A stretch of 64,000 nucleotides of DNA from Sulfurovum riftiae (GTDB lineage Bacteria; Campylobacterota; Campylobacteria; Campylobacterales; Sulfurovaceae): NCBI RefSeq assembly GCF_001595645.1, contig NZ_LNKT01000034.1:62001-126000 (forward strand), written 5' to 3'. How positions within the stretch are numbered: the first letter of the stretch is position 1; each line of letters begins with the position of its first letter. Under the pieces are notes generated by a model. That model did not search any database, was not told where the DNA came from, and was given only the letters and a program-made list of their open reading frames with translations. The position numbers were made by a program, and so were the translations under genes. Shown here in pieces: positions 23,049 to 33,236 of this stretch.

Positions 23049-24098
23049 ATGTCACCAACAACCAACGATCAACGACCATCAACCATACTTGTTACAGGCG
23101 GGGCAGGCTATATCGGCTCCCATACTGTCATACTGCTCATCGAAGCGGGATATGAGGTTATTGTTTTCGACAACTTTTGCAACTCTTCTCGGGAGAGTAT
23201 CCAGAGGGTCAAGAAGATCGTAGGTCAAACGATCACAACGATCGAGGGTGATATCAGAAACAAAGAAGACCTTCGCAATGTCTTCAAAGAGCATAAGATC
23301 GATGCCGTTATTCATTTTGCAGGATTGAAAGCCGTAGGAGAATCTGTAGAACAGCCGCTCAAATACTACGACAATAATGTCTATGGAACTGTCACACTCT
23401 GTGAAGTCATGCAGGAACATGGCTGCAAATCCATCATTTTCAGCTCCTCCGCGACCGTTTACGGTGACCCCGCTACAACCCCCATTACTGAAGATTTCCC
23501 TACCTCTGCCACCAACCCTTACGGCAGAAGCAAACTTTTTATTGAGGAGATCCTCAGAGACCTTTACATCTCGGATCCTTCCTGGAAGATCATCCTGCTT
23601 CGCTATTTCAATCCTGTCGGGGCACATCCCTCAGGTACCATAGGCGAAGACCCCAACGGCATCCCCAACAATCTGATGCCGTTCATCACTCAGACCGCAG
23701 TAGGCAAGCTCAGCTGCCTCTCTATCTTCGGGGATGATTACAATACATCTGACGGAACAGGGGTACGCGACTACATTCATGTCATGGACCTGGCCGACGG
23801 TCATGTCAAGGCATTGGACAAAATAAATACATTCGATAAAGTCATGACGATCAACCTTGGAACAGGAATCGGCTACTCCGTTCTCGATATGGTCAAAGCC
23901 TTTGAAAAAGCCTCCGGCAAAGAGGTACCTTTCTGCATCGCACCAAGGCGTGCAGGCGATATCGCCAAGTGCTATGCCGACCCAGGTTATGCCAAAGAGA
24001 TCCTTGGCTGGGAGGCGACCAAAGGCATAGATGAGATGTGTGAAGACAGCTGGAGATGGCAAGCGAATAATCCAGAGGGATATTCGGGTGAAGAGTGA
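23049..24098 (+). CDS. galE: UDP-glucose 4-epimerase
   Basis: 349 residues, extended SDR fold. NAD motif GGAGYIGSH (residues 17-25), catalytic SSSATVYG and YGRSK (Tyr-x-x-x-Lys), and [12 protein letters not shown]. Converts UDP-glucose and UDP-galactose for surface polysaccharides. Compared with usual GalE (starting M[12 protein letters not shown]) it has about 11 extra N-terminal residues, [11 protein letters not shown], encoded by a degenerate period-7 array (23054-23088). The ATG at 23049 is preceded by AGGAAAATATTATT. Confidence 0.93.
   Translation: MSPTTNDQRPSTILVTGGAGYIGSHTVILLIEAGYEVIVFDNFCNSSRESIQRVKKIVGQTITTIEGDIRNKEDLRNVFKEHKIDAVIHFAGLKAVGESVEQPLKYYDNNVYGTVTLCEVMQEHGCKSIIFSSSATVYGDPATTPITEDFPTSATNPYGRSKLFIEEILRDLYISDPSWKIILLRYFNPVGAHPSGTIGEDPNGIPNNLMPFITQTAVGKLSCLSIFGDDYNTSDGTGVRDYIHVMDLADGHVKALDKINTFDKVMTINLGTGIGYSVLDMVKAFEKASGKEVPFCIAPRRAGDIAKCYADPGYAKEILGWEATKGIDEMCEDSWRWQANNPEGYSGEE
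23054..23088. repeat. degenerate heptamer array at the galE start
   Basis: ACCAACA ACCAACG ATCAACG, then ACCATCA ACCATAC: five period-7 units inside the first codons of galE, related to the CCATCGA array at 24478. Confidence 0.7.
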
Positions 24099-24156
24099 AA
24101 TTTTCACGTTATATCGTATGAAGAACCTTAAAACGTAACACTTACTATGATTTTGC

Positions 24157-24162
24157 TATAAT
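24157..24162 (+). promoter_or_regulatory. -10 box of the phosphohexomutase operon
   Basis: TATAAT in TTTTGCTATAATTCATC, 27 bases before the start codon; no consensus -35. Confidence 0.6.
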
Positions 24163-24189
24163 TCATCAAAATATTTTTCAAGGAATATC

Positions 24190-25605
24190 ATGTCGATCCC
24201 TTCTTCCATTTTCAGAGAATACGATATTCGGGGCATTTACGAAAAAGAGCTTAATGAACAAAGCGTAAAACTCATCGGCTATTACCTGGGTCAGAAAATT
24301 GGAGGAAACAAAATGGTTTCCATCGGTTACGATGCCCGCTCGCATTCCCCTATTTTGAGAGATTATCTCACCTCCGGCCTCAATGCCGCCGGATGTACGG
24401 TTCTCGATATGGGCATGGTAGCCACCCCTGTCAACTATTTCAGCAACTACCAACCTCTCTCTGTTCTAATGGAAGATCCATCGACCATCGACCATCGACC
24501 ATCGACCATGATCGATGGCTCGATCATGATCACCGGCTCCCATAACCCTTCCGAATACAACGGCTTCAAGATTACTCTGGACAAATCTCCATTTTTCGGT
24601 GAACAGATCTATGCTCTGGGCAGAGAGATCATTGCCGATCAAAACAAGGTCATCCCTGACAATACAGAGAAGATCGACATTGATGTCAAAACACCCTACA
24701 TCGATTTCATGGTCAAAGAGTTCTCTGCCATTAAAGGCCTTGACAAGAAGATCGTTATCGACTGCGGGAACGGTGTAGCTGATACGGTCATCACCAAAAT
24801 ATTCGATGCCCTGGAATTCAATTACACCGGTCTCTACTGCGAACCGGACGGTACCTTTCCCAACCACCATCCTGACCCATCAGAAGAAAAAAACCTTGCA
24901 GATGTCAAAGCTGCCTTGGAAGAAGAGGGGGACATTGCTTTTGCCTATGACGGAGATGCCGACAGAATTGCAGTACTGACACATAAGCATAATATCAAAG
25001 GTGACCAGATGGCACTGCTGTATGCCATGAAAATGGAGAACCCCACTGTCATCGGTGAGGTCAAGTGTTCCCAGGTCATGTACGACGAACTCGAACGCCG
25101 CGGTGCAAAAGCCATCATGTACAAGACCGGCCACTCCAACCTCAAAGTAAAAATGAAAGAGACCGGTGCAGAACTCGCCTGTGAGGTCAGCGGACACATC
25201 TTCTTCAAACACCGCTATTTCGGATACGATGATGCCATCTATGCCACACTGAGAATGCTCGAACTGATCGCTGACGGTATCGACCTTGACAAAGAGATAG
25301 AAGCACTCCCTACGGTCTATTCGACCGAAGAGCTGAAAGTGGAGACCACGGAAGAGGAGAAGTTCGCCATCATTGACAAGGTCAAAGAGCTTCTTGAAAA
25401 TCCCCCTTCCGACTTCCCTGCTATTCAAAACATCATCGATGTCGACGGTGTACGCATCAATTTTGAAAAAGGATGGGGACTGGTACGTGCTTCCAACACC
25501 ACACCTGTACTCGTCACACGTTTCGAATCGACGGATGAAGCACTGGCAAAAGAATATGAAGAGAAAGTCAATGAACTGATCAAGGCTGCGAAGGCATTAC
25601 TATGA
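24190..25605 (+). CDS. phosphomannomutase/phosphoglucomutase
   Basis: 471 residues of the alpha-D-phosphohexomutase family. N-terminal FREYDIRG, phosphoserine loop TGSHNPSEYNGFK (about 117-129), metal-binding DGDADR (about 255-260), and sugar-binding CEVSGHIFF. Interconverts hexose 1- and 6-phosphates for nucleotide-sugar synthesis. About 18 extra residues (DPSTIDHRPSTMIDGS region) just before the active-site loop come from four CCATCGA heptamers. First gene of an operon with pgi, gmhB, hldD and hldE. Confidence 0.92.
   Translation: MSIPSSIFREYDIRGIYEKELNEQSVKLIGYYLGQKIGGNKMVSIGYDARSHSPILRDYLTSGLNAAGCTVLDMGMVATPVNYFSNYQPLSVLMEDPSTIDHRPSTMIDGSIMITGSHNPSEYNGFKITLDKSPFFGEQIYALGREIIADQNKVIPDNTEKIDIDVKTPYIDFMVKEFSAIKGLDKKIVIDCGNGVADTVITKIFDALEFNYTGLYCEPDGTFPNHHPDPSEEKNLADVKAALEEEGDIAFAYDGDADRIAVLTHKHNIKGDQMALLYAMKMENPTVIGEVKCSQVMYDELERRGAKAIMYKTGHSNLKVKMKETGAELACEVSGHIFFKHRYFGYDDAIYATLRMLELIADGIDLDKEIEALPTVYSTEELKVETTEEEKFAIIDKVKELLENPPSDFPAIQNIIDVDGVRINFEKGWGLVRASNTTPVLVTRFESTDEALAKEYEEKVNELIKAAKALL
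24478..24505. repeat. tandem heptamer CCATCGA (4 copies) inside a gene
   Basis: Four exact copies within the phosphohexomutase coding sequence, just 5' of the active-site loop codons. Seven is not a multiple of three, so gain or loss of one copy would shift the frame. Confidence 0.95.
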
Positions 25606-26849
25606 TCAATAGACTCTACTTCACTTCCAATAACAAGCAGATACAGCAACATGCGTTTGAAGCCATCAAAGAAGAACAAAATACGATCGGATACTATGCC
25701 CTTCCCGAGCAGGATATCACGCCTGTATCGGCATACTGCCAAACTATTCCGGAAGAGATAAGAACGATCGTTGTTATCGGCATCGGCGGTAGCTCACTGG
25801 GTGCAAAAGCGATCTATGAATTCGTCAGACCGGTCAAAAAACTCAAAAGAAAACTCTATTTCTTTGAAAGTACGGACCCTATCAACATTACTACACTTCT
25901 TTCAAAGATCGATCTTAAAACAACACATTTTCTCGTTATTTCAAAGTCAGGTACGACGGTGGAGACCTTCTCTATTTATAAATATATCTACTCACTCCAT
26001 AATGATCCCAAAGCCTATACCTTCATTACCGACCCCGGTTCTCCGTTGGAACAGTACGCGCAAAGCATTCAGGCATCCATACTCCACTTACCCAATAATG
26101 TAGGCGGACGCTTTTCTGTCCTTTCGACGGTAGGACTTGTCCCTCTTGCACTCTGCGGTATAGATATTCAAGCTCTTCTAAAGGGTGCCCAGGTTGTCAA
26201 AGAGAGCTTTTTCAATGAGGGATATCTCAAAGATACACTTTTGAAAAAAGCCGTCTATTATGCGAAAAATCATGCCCAGTATCACATCAACTGTCTCTTC
26301 GCCTATTCCGAATCGCTCAAGTATTTCTGTGAATGGTATGTACAACTCTGGGGAGAGAGTCTTGGAAAACACCAGCGCCATTCCGCCTTCCATGTCGGGC
26401 TGACCCCCATCGGGCTCATCGGCCCCAAAGACCAGCACTCCTTTTTGCAGCTCATTATGGAGGGAACACGTGACAAATCGGTCACCTTCATCAAAATAGA
26501 AGATTTTAACGACCGCATCACCATTCCAGATATCACACTGCCGCACCTTGAATCACTGGACGTTCTGAACGGCCTTCCGTTTGAAAAACTCATCAATATG
26601 CAGTGCGATTCCGTCATGGAAGCCCTGCTCAACGAAAAAGATATCCCCATAGACTCCATCATCATCCCAAAAACAGATGAGGAAAATATTGGTTCTCTCA
26701 TTTTTTACTATGAACTCCTCACCTCTCTGGTCGGAGAACTCATCGATGTCAATACCTATGATCAGCCGGGAGTTGAAGCAGGGAAGATCATTTTAAAAAA
26801 GAAACTTGAAGACAATATTCAAAAACTGGAACAAAAAAATAGTGGATAA
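25602..26849 (+). CDS. pgi: glucose-6-phosphate isomerase
   Basis: 415 residues, the short form common in Campylobacterota. Motifs: VIGIGGSSLGAKAIYEF (sugar-phosphate site), SKSGTTVET, GGRFSVLS, the His of KHQRHSAFH region and the C-terminal YDQPGVEAGK with the catalytic Lys. Interconverts glucose-6-P and fructose-6-P, and so links central carbon to sedoheptulose and hexose precursors. Start overlaps the upstream stop (ATGA). Confidence 0.95.
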   Translation: MINRLYFTSNNKQIQQHAFEAIKEEQNTIGYYALPEQDITPVSAYCQTIPEEIRTIVVIGIGGSSLGAKAIYEFVRPVKKLKRKLYFFESTDPINITTLLSKIDLKTTHFLVISKSGTTVETFSIYKYIYSLHNDPKAYTFITDPGSPLEQYAQSIQASILHLPNNVGGRFSVLSTVGLVPLALCGIDIQALLKGAQVVKESFFNEGYLKDTLLKKAVYYAKNHAQYHINCLFAYSESLKYFCEWYVQLWGESLGKHQRHSAFHVGLTPIGLIGPKDQHSFLQLIMEGTRDKSVTFIKIEDFNDRITIPDITLPHLESLDVLNGLPFEKLINMQCDSVMEALLNEKDIPIDSIIIPKTDEENIGSLIFYYELLTSLVGELIDVNTYDQPGVEAGKIILKKKLEDNIQKLEQKNSG

Positions 26850-27399
26850 CTTAAATTATCAACCATCATTTCAAAAAGCCCTCTTTCTTGACCGTGACGG
26901 AATCATTAATGTGGACCATGGGTATGTCTCCAAAATAAAGGATTTTGAATTTGTTGAGGGAATCTTCGATCTTGTCAAACTCTTTTCCAAGACCGGCTAT
27001 TTGATCTTTATTGTAACAAACCAGTCCGGCATCGGGCGTGGTTACTACAGCGAAGAGGATTTCTCAAGACTGACACAGTGGATGAAAAAAAAATTTCAGG
27101 AAAACGGTATACAGATTGAAGGGATCTACTACTGCCCACACGCTCCTGATGCAAACTGTAATTGCCGAAAGCCTAAAACAGGCATGATCGAAGAGGCATT
27201 AAAGAGCTACCCGCTGGACCTTTCAGCTTCCTGGGTGATCGGAGACAAGCAGAGTGATATCGATCTTGCCGATGCAGCGCATATAGGCCACTCCATTGCA
27301 ATAGGAAACAGAAAAATCGAAAATGCAGAATATAATTTCTCTTCCATCAATGAATGTAAACGATTTTTAGAGGAAAATCCAGCTATAATAAATGCATGA
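26842..27399 (+). CDS. gmhB: D-glycero-beta-D-manno-heptose-1,7-bisphosphate 7-phosphatase
   Basis: About 185 residues. HAD phosphatase with DRDGIIN (nucleophile Asp), FIVTNQSGIGRGYY, the zinc loop CPHAPDANCNCRKPK and GDKQSDIDLA. Removes the 7-phosphate in ADP-heptose synthesis. I chose the GTG at 26842 (MDNLNYQPSFQKALFLDRDG), which overlaps the pgi end; a TTG at 26806 would add 12 unusual residues. No strong ribosome site for either; coupling to pgi is likely. Confidence 0.92.
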   Translation: MDNLNYQPSFQKALFLDRDGIINVDHGYVSKIKDFEFVEGIFDLVKLFSKTGYLIFIVTNQSGIGRGYYSEEDFSRLTQWMKKKFQENGIQIEGIYYCPHAPDANCNCRKPKTGMIEEALKSYPLDLSASWVIGDKQSDIDLADAAHIGHSIAIGNRKIENAEYNFSSINECKRFLEENPAIINA

Positions 27400-28406
27400 A
27401 ATACAACGATATAGACTTTAATGACAAAACCATACTGATCACTGGCGGTGCCGGATTTATCGGCTCCAATCTGGCATTTTATTTTCAGGAGAACTTTCCT
27501 GAGAGTACCATCGTCGTTTTTGACAAGTTCCGCAGCGAAGAGAGATTTTCCAACGGCAACCTGAAAAGTTTCGGGCACTACAAGAACCTCATCGGGTTTC
27601 ACGGAGACATCATCTGCGGAGACATCAACTCCAAAGATGATATGCAGCTGCTTGAAAAGTATGATTTTGACTACATCTTCCATGAAGCGGCCATTTCCGA
27701 TACCAGAGTCTATGACCAGGAAGTCATTATGCAGACAAATGTCAACAGCTTTTACGACATACTGGAGATGGCAAGAAAGAAGAATGCAGTACTTGTCTAT
27801 GCCTCTTCGGCGGCAACCTACGGTTCACAGCCCTCTCCACAGACTGTTGGTATGGAAGGGCCGGAAAACCCTTACGGTTTCAGCAAATATGCCATGGACC
27901 AGATCGCCTACCGCTATATGAAAGAGTACCCGGAAATGACCATCGTCGGACTTAAATACTTCAATGTCTACGGCTCCAGAGAATTCTTCAAGGATAAAAC
28001 TGCCTCCACAGTCATCCAGTTCGGACATCAGATACTTTCAGGGAAAGCACCCAGACTTTTTGAAGGCAGCGACAGGATCGTAAGAGATTTCATTTACATC
28101 AAAGATGTGATACAGGCGAACATCAAAGCCTGTACTCCGAAAAAGAACGGTGTATACAATGTAGGGACTTCCAAACCAAGAAGTTTTCAGGACATTGCGG
28201 ACATTCTGCAAAAAGAACTGGGGACGGACTATGGTACAGAATACTTCCCCAATCCCTTTACAGGATACCAGATGCATACGCAGGCGGATATCTCCACCTC
28301 AAGAGAATATCTCGGGTTTGAACCGGAATGGGAACTCGAAGAGGGGATCAGGGACTATATAGAAGAGATCAAAACCATCTACGATACAGAAGTGGCTGAT
28401 GGATAA
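27396..28406 (+). CDS. hldD: ADP-L-glycero-D-manno-heptose 6-epimerase
   Basis: 336 residues, SDR fold: GGAGFIGSNLAFYF (NAD site, about 17-30), ASSAATYG and YGFSKYAMD (catalytic Tyr-x-x-x-Lys), FNVYG. Last step to the heptose donor for the LPS inner core. Overlaps gmhB by ATGA and hldE by eight bases. Confidence 0.94.
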   Translation: MKYNDIDFNDKTILITGGAGFIGSNLAFYFQENFPESTIVVFDKFRSEERFSNGNLKSFGHYKNLIGFHGDIICGDINSKDDMQLLEKYDFDYIFHEAAISDTRVYDQEVIMQTNVNSFYDILEMARKKNAVLVYASSAATYGSQPSPQTVGMEGPENPYGFSKYAMDQIAYRYMKEYPEMTIVGLKYFNVYGSREFFKDKTASTVIQFGHQILSGKAPRLFEGSDRIVRDFIYIKDVIQANIKACTPKKNGVYNVGTSKPRSFQDIADILQKELGTDYGTEYFPNPFTGYQMHTQADISTSREYLGFEPEWELEEGIRDYIEEIKTIYDTEVADG

Positions 28407-29829
28407 GATAAGGGCTAAAAAAGCAAATATCGCTGTTGTGGGCGATCTGATGATAGACCACTATATCTGGGGAAGCTGTGAACGCATCTCTCCTGAAGCT
28501 CCGGTACAGGTACTTGAGGTAAAGAAAGAGAGCAATGTGCTTGGGGGTGCCGGGAATGTCATTAACAACCTCATTGCCCTGGACAGCCAGGTTTCTGTCT
28601 ATACCGTACTGGGAGATGATGCAAATGCCACCCTTACTGAAGCACTATTGAATGAAGCCGGTGCAGACTGTCATGCAGTGATCCGCCAGCATGAGCGTGT
28701 AACGACAAAAAAAAGCCGGGTGATCGCTTCCAATCAGCAGATCATCCGTTTCGATGATGAGAGCAGAGAAGATATTTCCCTAAACTCTCAGCACGCTCTG
28801 TTAACAGACCTTCAGAAAAACATCTTCTCCTACGATGCTGTCCTGCTTTCTGATTATGGGAAAGGTGTACTGACACCCAATCTCACCAGAGACATCATCT
28901 CTCTTGCGAATGCACATAACAAGCCGGTACTCGTTGACCCAAAGGGTGCGGACTACAGCAAATATACCGGGGCTACACTGCTCACCCCCAATAAAAAAGA
29001 GGCTTCCCTCGCCACAGGTATCGAACTCGATAACAGCGAAGCACTTGAAGAAGCAGGCTACAAGCTCAAAAACGAATTCTCTCTGACCTACAGCATCATT
29101 ACTCTAAGTGAAGAGGGTATCGCTATTTTCAATGATGAAATGCGCATCATCCCTACGGTAGCCAGAGAAGTGTATGATGTCACAGGTGCCGGAGATACGG
29201 TTCTGGCAGCACTTGGTATTGCCCTGGCCAGCGGGCTTGACATAAATCAGGCCTGTGAATTCGCCAACAAGGCTGCAGCCATCGTTGTTGCCAAAGTAGG
29301 TTCGGCTACCGCTACACTCAATGAGATAGAAGAGTATGAACACTCGCTGAACAAGGGACAGGCAGAGAGCAAGATAAAAGACTTTGCACAGATCGAACGT
29401 ATCTCCAAAAGGCTTAGAGCCCAAGGCAGAAAGGTGATCTTCACCAACGGCTGCTTTGACATTCTTCACCGGGGACATGCGACCTACCTTCAAAAAGCCA
29501 AGGAGATGGGAGATTTCCTGATCGTCGGACTCAACAGTGATGAGAGCATCAGACGGCTCAAAGGTTCCTCCAGACCGGTGAATGATCTTGAGGACAGAGC
29601 CTTCCTTCTGGCTGCACTTGAAAGTGTCGATTATGTCGTGCCTTTTACGGAAGATACCCCTTATGAGCTGATCAAACGCGTCCTTCCGGATGTTCTGGTC
29701 AAAGGAGCCGACTATGAAGGCAAAAAGGTAGTGGGAAGTGACATTGCCAAAGAGGTCAAACTTATCAGCTTTGTGGAAGGGAAAAGCACCTCTTCGCTTA
29801 TTGAAAAGATCTCTGGAAGTACTTGCTGA
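28399..29829 (+). CDS. hldE: bifunctional heptose 7-phosphate kinase / heptose 1-phosphate adenyltransferase
   Basis: 476 residues in two domains. Residues 1-310: ribokinase-type kinase with GGAGNVINNLIALD and DVTGAGDTVLAALG. Residues 335-476: nucleotidyltransferase with TNGCFDILHRGHATYL and SSRPVN. Phosphorylates heptose-7-P at C1 and later adds AMP. End of the phosphohexomutase-pgi-gmhB-hldD-hldE operon; a REP pair follows. Confidence 0.95.
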   Translation: MDKIRAKKANIAVVGDLMIDHYIWGSCERISPEAPVQVLEVKKESNVLGGAGNVINNLIALDSQVSVYTVLGDDANATLTEALLNEAGADCHAVIRQHERVTTKKSRVIASNQQIIRFDDESREDISLNSQHALLTDLQKNIFSYDAVLLSDYGKGVLTPNLTRDIISLANAHNKPVLVDPKGADYSKYTGATLLTPNKKEASLATGIELDNSEALEEAGYKLKNEFSLTYSIITLSEEGIAIFNDEMRIIPTVAREVYDVTGAGDTVLAALGIALASGLDINQACEFANKAAAIVVAKVGSATATLNEIEEYEHSLNKGQAESKIKDFAQIERISKRLRAQGRKVIFTNGCFDILHRGHATYLQKAKEMGDFLIVGLNSDESIRRLKGSSRPVNDLEDRAFLLAALESVDYVVPFTEDTPYELIKRVLPDVLVKGADYEGKKVVGSDIAKEVKLISFVEGKSTSSLIEKISGSTC

Positions 29830-29831
29830 TC

Positions 29832-29886
29832 GTAGGGTCGATTCATCGACCGATCTACAGATGGCTGGTCGGTAAACCGACCCTAC
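29832..29886. repeat. REP pair (convergent BIME)
   Basis: Direct 29832-29851 (GGTCGAT stem, TTCATC variant) and inverted 29867-29886. Lies between two convergent genes, three bases from each stop, and could act as a bidirectional transcript end. Confidence 0.88.
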
Positions 29887-29889
29887 GAT

Positions 29890-31593
29890 TTATTGGTCTT
29901 TGTTTGCCAATCTTCTGAAGGCAGAGGAGCGCTCCAAAAGCTCATTGTAGCTTCCCCTGTCAATGATCTGCCCTGCTTCAAAAAGAAAAATGGTATCTGC
30001 CTTTTCTACAGTACTGAGCCTATGTGCGACAATGAAGGTGATCATCTCATTCTTAATGGTCTCCAGTGCCTTCTGGATAGCCTTTTCACTCTTGTTATCC
30101 AGTGCCGAGGTCGCTTCATCAAGAATAAGGATCTCCGGTGATTTGTAGAGTGCTCTTGCCAAGGCAATACGCTGTCTCTGGCCTCCGCTCAGATTGACAC
30201 CAAACTCATCCAGAACAGTATGGATGCCCTCTTCCATCTCTTTGACGAATTCCCAGGCCTGTGCTTTTTTCAGTGCATTGATCACCTCTTCTTCATCGGG
30301 CTGGCTTCCATAGGCAACATTGGCAAGGATCGTATCCTGGAAGATATAGATACGCTGGGTCACATATGCGATCTTTTGATGAAGGGAATCAAGGGTATAT
30401 TCCGATATATTCACACCGTTTATCAGCAGTTCACCTGATGTCGGTTCATAAAAACGGACCAGTAGATTGACAAAACTGCTTTTCCCCGCACCACTGTCAC
30501 CCACAAGGGCATACACTTTCCCTTTCTCTGCTTCTAGGTCTACATTCTCAAGTGCTTTTTTCTCTCCATAGTCCAATGAGACTTTATGAAAAACAACATT
30601 GTCAATATGCTCGAGTTTTTTGTCTCCCGATATGATCGTAGGCATACTTTCGAAAAGTTCGCTCATACGCTCAGTGGCGGCTACAGCATCCTGAATAAGG
30701 TTGTGGATATTCGACAGTACCTTAATAGGATCATAGAGCATAAAGAGTGCCGTGACGAAGGCAAAGAACGTACCTACGGTTATCTCATCATGAATGACCT
30801 GAAGCGCCCCGACATAAATAGCAATGGCAATGGCAACAGAACCGAACACTTCAAGTGTAGGGCCGACAAGTGCATTGATCTTCATCTGCTTGATCGCCAG
30901 CTGGAAAAAGTTCATATTCTCTTTGGCAAAACGCTTATATTCGTACTCCTGGGAAGAGCTTGATTTTATCACTTCGATATTGTTGAAGATCTCCGTCAGA
31001 CGTGAAGTAAGATCGGAGTTGCTCTCCTGGGAGCGCTTGGAATACTTCTTCATTTTTCGGGCCAGGATCTGAAGCGGCAGGAGTGCCAACGGCATAATGA
31101 CCAGAAAATAGAAAGCCAGCTTCGGACTCTGATAGATCACGTAGGATGTCAGTGTCACGATCAGCATGGATTTGACCATCAGCGTAGGGATCATGGACGA
31201 GACCACTGTCTGAATACGGTTGATATCATTGGTCACGCGGCTGAGAAGCTCACCGCTGCGCATTCGATTGAGATACTCGATGTCCTGATACATCAAATGA
31301 CGTGCCAGTCTGTCACGCAGCTTTCGTACGATATCATCACCAATGTAGACAGTATAGTATGTCTGAACAAAACGACCTGCGGATTTCAACATGAAAACAC
31401 CGACGATCGCAAACGGGATAAGCTTAAGCATCTCCTGGTCTTTGTTAATGAAGATGTCATCCAGTACAGGTTTCAGAAGATGGGCAGAGAGTGTCGTACC
31501 TACTGCAACGGCGATCATACCGAGTATGGCAAGGATAAACTCTTTTTTATAGTTGAGTATATAGGGCAGAAAATATTTTATGAGTTGCTTCAT
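29890..31593 (-). CDS. msbA: MsbA-like ABC exporter (fused permease and ATPase)
   Basis: 567 residues: six membrane helices in residues 1-300, then an ATPase domain with Walker [10 protein letters not shown], signature [16 protein letters not shown], Walker [13 protein letters not shown] and H-loop [12 protein letters not shown]. The half-transporter architecture, TRKKSxR-like motifs and the LPS-gene neighbourhood suggest a lipid A-core flippase, but a different substrate cannot be excluded. Confidence 0.85.
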   Translation of the reverse strand: MKQLIKYFLPYILNYKKEFILAILGMIAVAVGTTLSAHLLKPVLDDIFINKDQEMLKLIPFAIVGVFMLKSAGRFVQTYYTVYIGDDIVRKLRDRLARHLMYQDIEYLNRMRSGELLSRVTNDINRIQTVVSSMIPTLMVKSMLIVTLTSYVIYQSPKLAFYFLVIMPLALLPLQILARKMKKYSKRSQESNSDLTSRLTEIFNNIEVIKSSSSQEYEYKRFAKENMNFFQLAIKQMKINALVGPTLEVFGSVAIAIAIYVGALQVIHDEITVGTFFAFVTALFMLYDPIKVLSNIHNLIQDAVAATERMSELFESMPTIISGDKKLEHIDNVVFHKVSLDYGEKKALENVDLEAEKGKVYALVGDSGAGKSSFVNLLVRFYEPTSGELLINGVNISEYTLDSLHQKIAYVTQRIYIFQDTILANVAYGSQPDEEEVINALKKAQAWEFVKEMEEGIHTVLDEFGVNLSGGQRQRIALARALYKSPEILILDEATSALDNKSEKAIQKALETIKNEMITFIVAHRLSTVEKADTIFLFEAGQIIDRGSYNELLERSSAFRRLANKDQ

Positions 31594-31697
31594 GGATGTA
31601 TACGTTCTTTTTTGTCTTAATTATACAGAACTATTCCATTGTTACGGATTATTACAGGATTACCCCGGATTATGCGAAACTTTGCTACCATATTGTC

Positions 31698-32264
31698 ATG
31701 AAACAGATGATACAGGCTGAATTTGAAGCACACAGAAAAACCATTGATGATACGATAGAGATATTGATACCTGTCGTTGAACAGGCATCGCATATGTTCA
31801 TAGATACGCTGCAGAACGGCAATAAAATACTCTTATGCGGGAACGGCGGTTCCGCCTCCGATGCACAGCATATCGCTGCAGAACTCACGGGCAGGTACAA
31901 AAGTGAAAGAAGGGGTCTTCCGGGCATTGCACTGACAACGGATACCTCGGCACTGACTGCAATATCCAATGATTATGGGTATGATCGTGTTTTTGAACGC
32001 CAGGTGGAGGCACTTGCCAACAAAGGTGATCTACTGATCGGGATCTCCACCAGCGGTAATTCTAAAAATGTCATCGCTGCTTTTAAAACAGCCAAAGAAC
32101 TCGGCTGTAACTGCCTGGGTCTATCGGGGCGTGACGGCGGAAAAATGAATGAGGTATGTGACCTGAATATTGTTGTGCCTTCCAATGACACACCACGTAT
32201 CCAGGAGATGCATATTCTCATAGGACATACGCTCTGCCAGGCCGTGGATAACGTCTTAAGTTAA
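31698..32264 (+). CDS. gmhA: sedoheptulose-7-phosphate isomerase
   Basis: 188 residues, SIS fold. Motifs [16 protein letters not shown] (about 52-67), [11 protein letters not shown], and C-terminal [12 protein letters not shown] with the metal/catalytic His and Glu. First step of ADP-heptose synthesis. The start is ATG 31698; no Shine-Dalgarno is visible and a TATTGT-like box lies directly before it, so the message may be nearly leaderless. Ends overlapping the convergent waaF by nine bases. Confidence 0.93.
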   Translation: MKQMIQAEFEAHRKTIDDTIEILIPVVEQASHMFIDTLQNGNKILLCGNGGSASDAQHIAAELTGRYKSERRGLPGIALTTDTSALTAISNDYGYDRVFERQVEALANKGDLLIGISTSGNSKNVIAAFKTAKELGCNCLGLSGRDGGKMNEVCDLNIVVPSNDTPRIQEMHILIGHTLCQAVDNVLS

Positions 32265-33200
32265 CTCCCTAACTGCGTTCAGTACATCTTTTGCCTCTAT
32301 GAACTTCATACATTCATGATGTTTTAGAGGACAGGTACGCTTCATGCAGGGTGCACACGCCATCTCTTTTTTTACTATAATGCCATTGGGATTTTTCCAC
32401 TGATTTGTCTCTTTGTCTTTTGTCGGCCCGAACAGTGCCACTGTCGGTACCTGAAATGCCGCTGCCACATGCATGGGACCACTGTCTCCGGTAATGAAAA
32501 GGTCCAATTCCGAAATCTTTCTGATGAGCTCGGGGATGTTCGTTTGTCCTGCAAGGTTCGTATAGTTTGTCAGGTTTTTTTTCTGCAGCCCTTTTTCTAT
32601 ATCTGAAGCGATATCTGTTTCATTCGGACCGCCAAAGATCACTATATCATACTGCTCGGACAGGGAAATGGCAACCTCAGCGAACTTTTCAGGATACCAG
32701 CGCTTTGCACTTCCATAGGTCGCACCGGGGTTGATACCCACTGTTTTTCTGCCCCTTTTTTCCAAGGACATCTGCTTCTGATGGATCTTCAAGTTACCAG
32801 GGGCAGTCTGCAGTCCCAGACAGCTGTTGATAAAATCATTGTAACGCAGCACCTGGTGCCGTTCAATATTTTTTTCTTTACGATAGATACATTTTTGGGA
32901 AGCATCAAGAAACCAGAAGAGAAATTTCGTACCAAAATTGCTTCTGAATGACAAAGCAATGTCCACCCGCCCGATCTCTCCGGCATATTTGTAAAGATTC
33001 AGATACCGGTTTCCCCAGTTCCGGCTTTTGTCCACTATGATCTTTGTGACATTGGGATGCTCCAGAAAAAGCTGCGTGGAGAGGAAGGAGCCGAACAGTA
33101 CCAGTTCACACTCAGGATAAGCCTCAACAATGTTTTCTATGGCCGGTGTAGCCATGACTGCATCACCAAGCCAGGTGGGGAGTTCAATCAATAGCCTCAT
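32256..33200 (-). CDS. waaF: ADP-heptose:LPS heptosyltransferase II
   Basis: 314 residues, GT9. N-terminal [15 protein letters not shown], central [22 protein letters not shown], donor site [24 protein letters not shown], and the RfaF-type Cys cluster [17 protein letters not shown]. Adds the second heptose of the inner core. Last gene of the minus-strand core operon that begins with waaC at 41163. Confidence 0.93.
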   Translation of the reverse strand: MRLLIELPTWLGDAVMATPAIENIVEAYPECELVLFGSFLSTQLFLEHPNVTKIIVDKSRNWGNRYLNLYKYAGEIGRVDIALSFRSNFGTKFLFWFLDASQKCIYRKEKNIERHQVLRYNDFINSCLGLQTAPGNLKIHQKQMSLEKRGRKTVGINPGATYGSAKRWYPEKFAEVAISLSEQYDIVIFGGPNETDIASDIEKGLQKKNLTNYTNLAGQTNIPELIRKISELDLFITGDSGPMHVAAAFQVPTVALFGPTKDKETNQWKNPNGIIVKKEMACAPCMKRTCPLKHHECMKFIEAKDVLNAVRELT

Positions 33201-33236
33201 CTATTATCCTCAGTGTCTCTTTTGGATTTTTTCATA

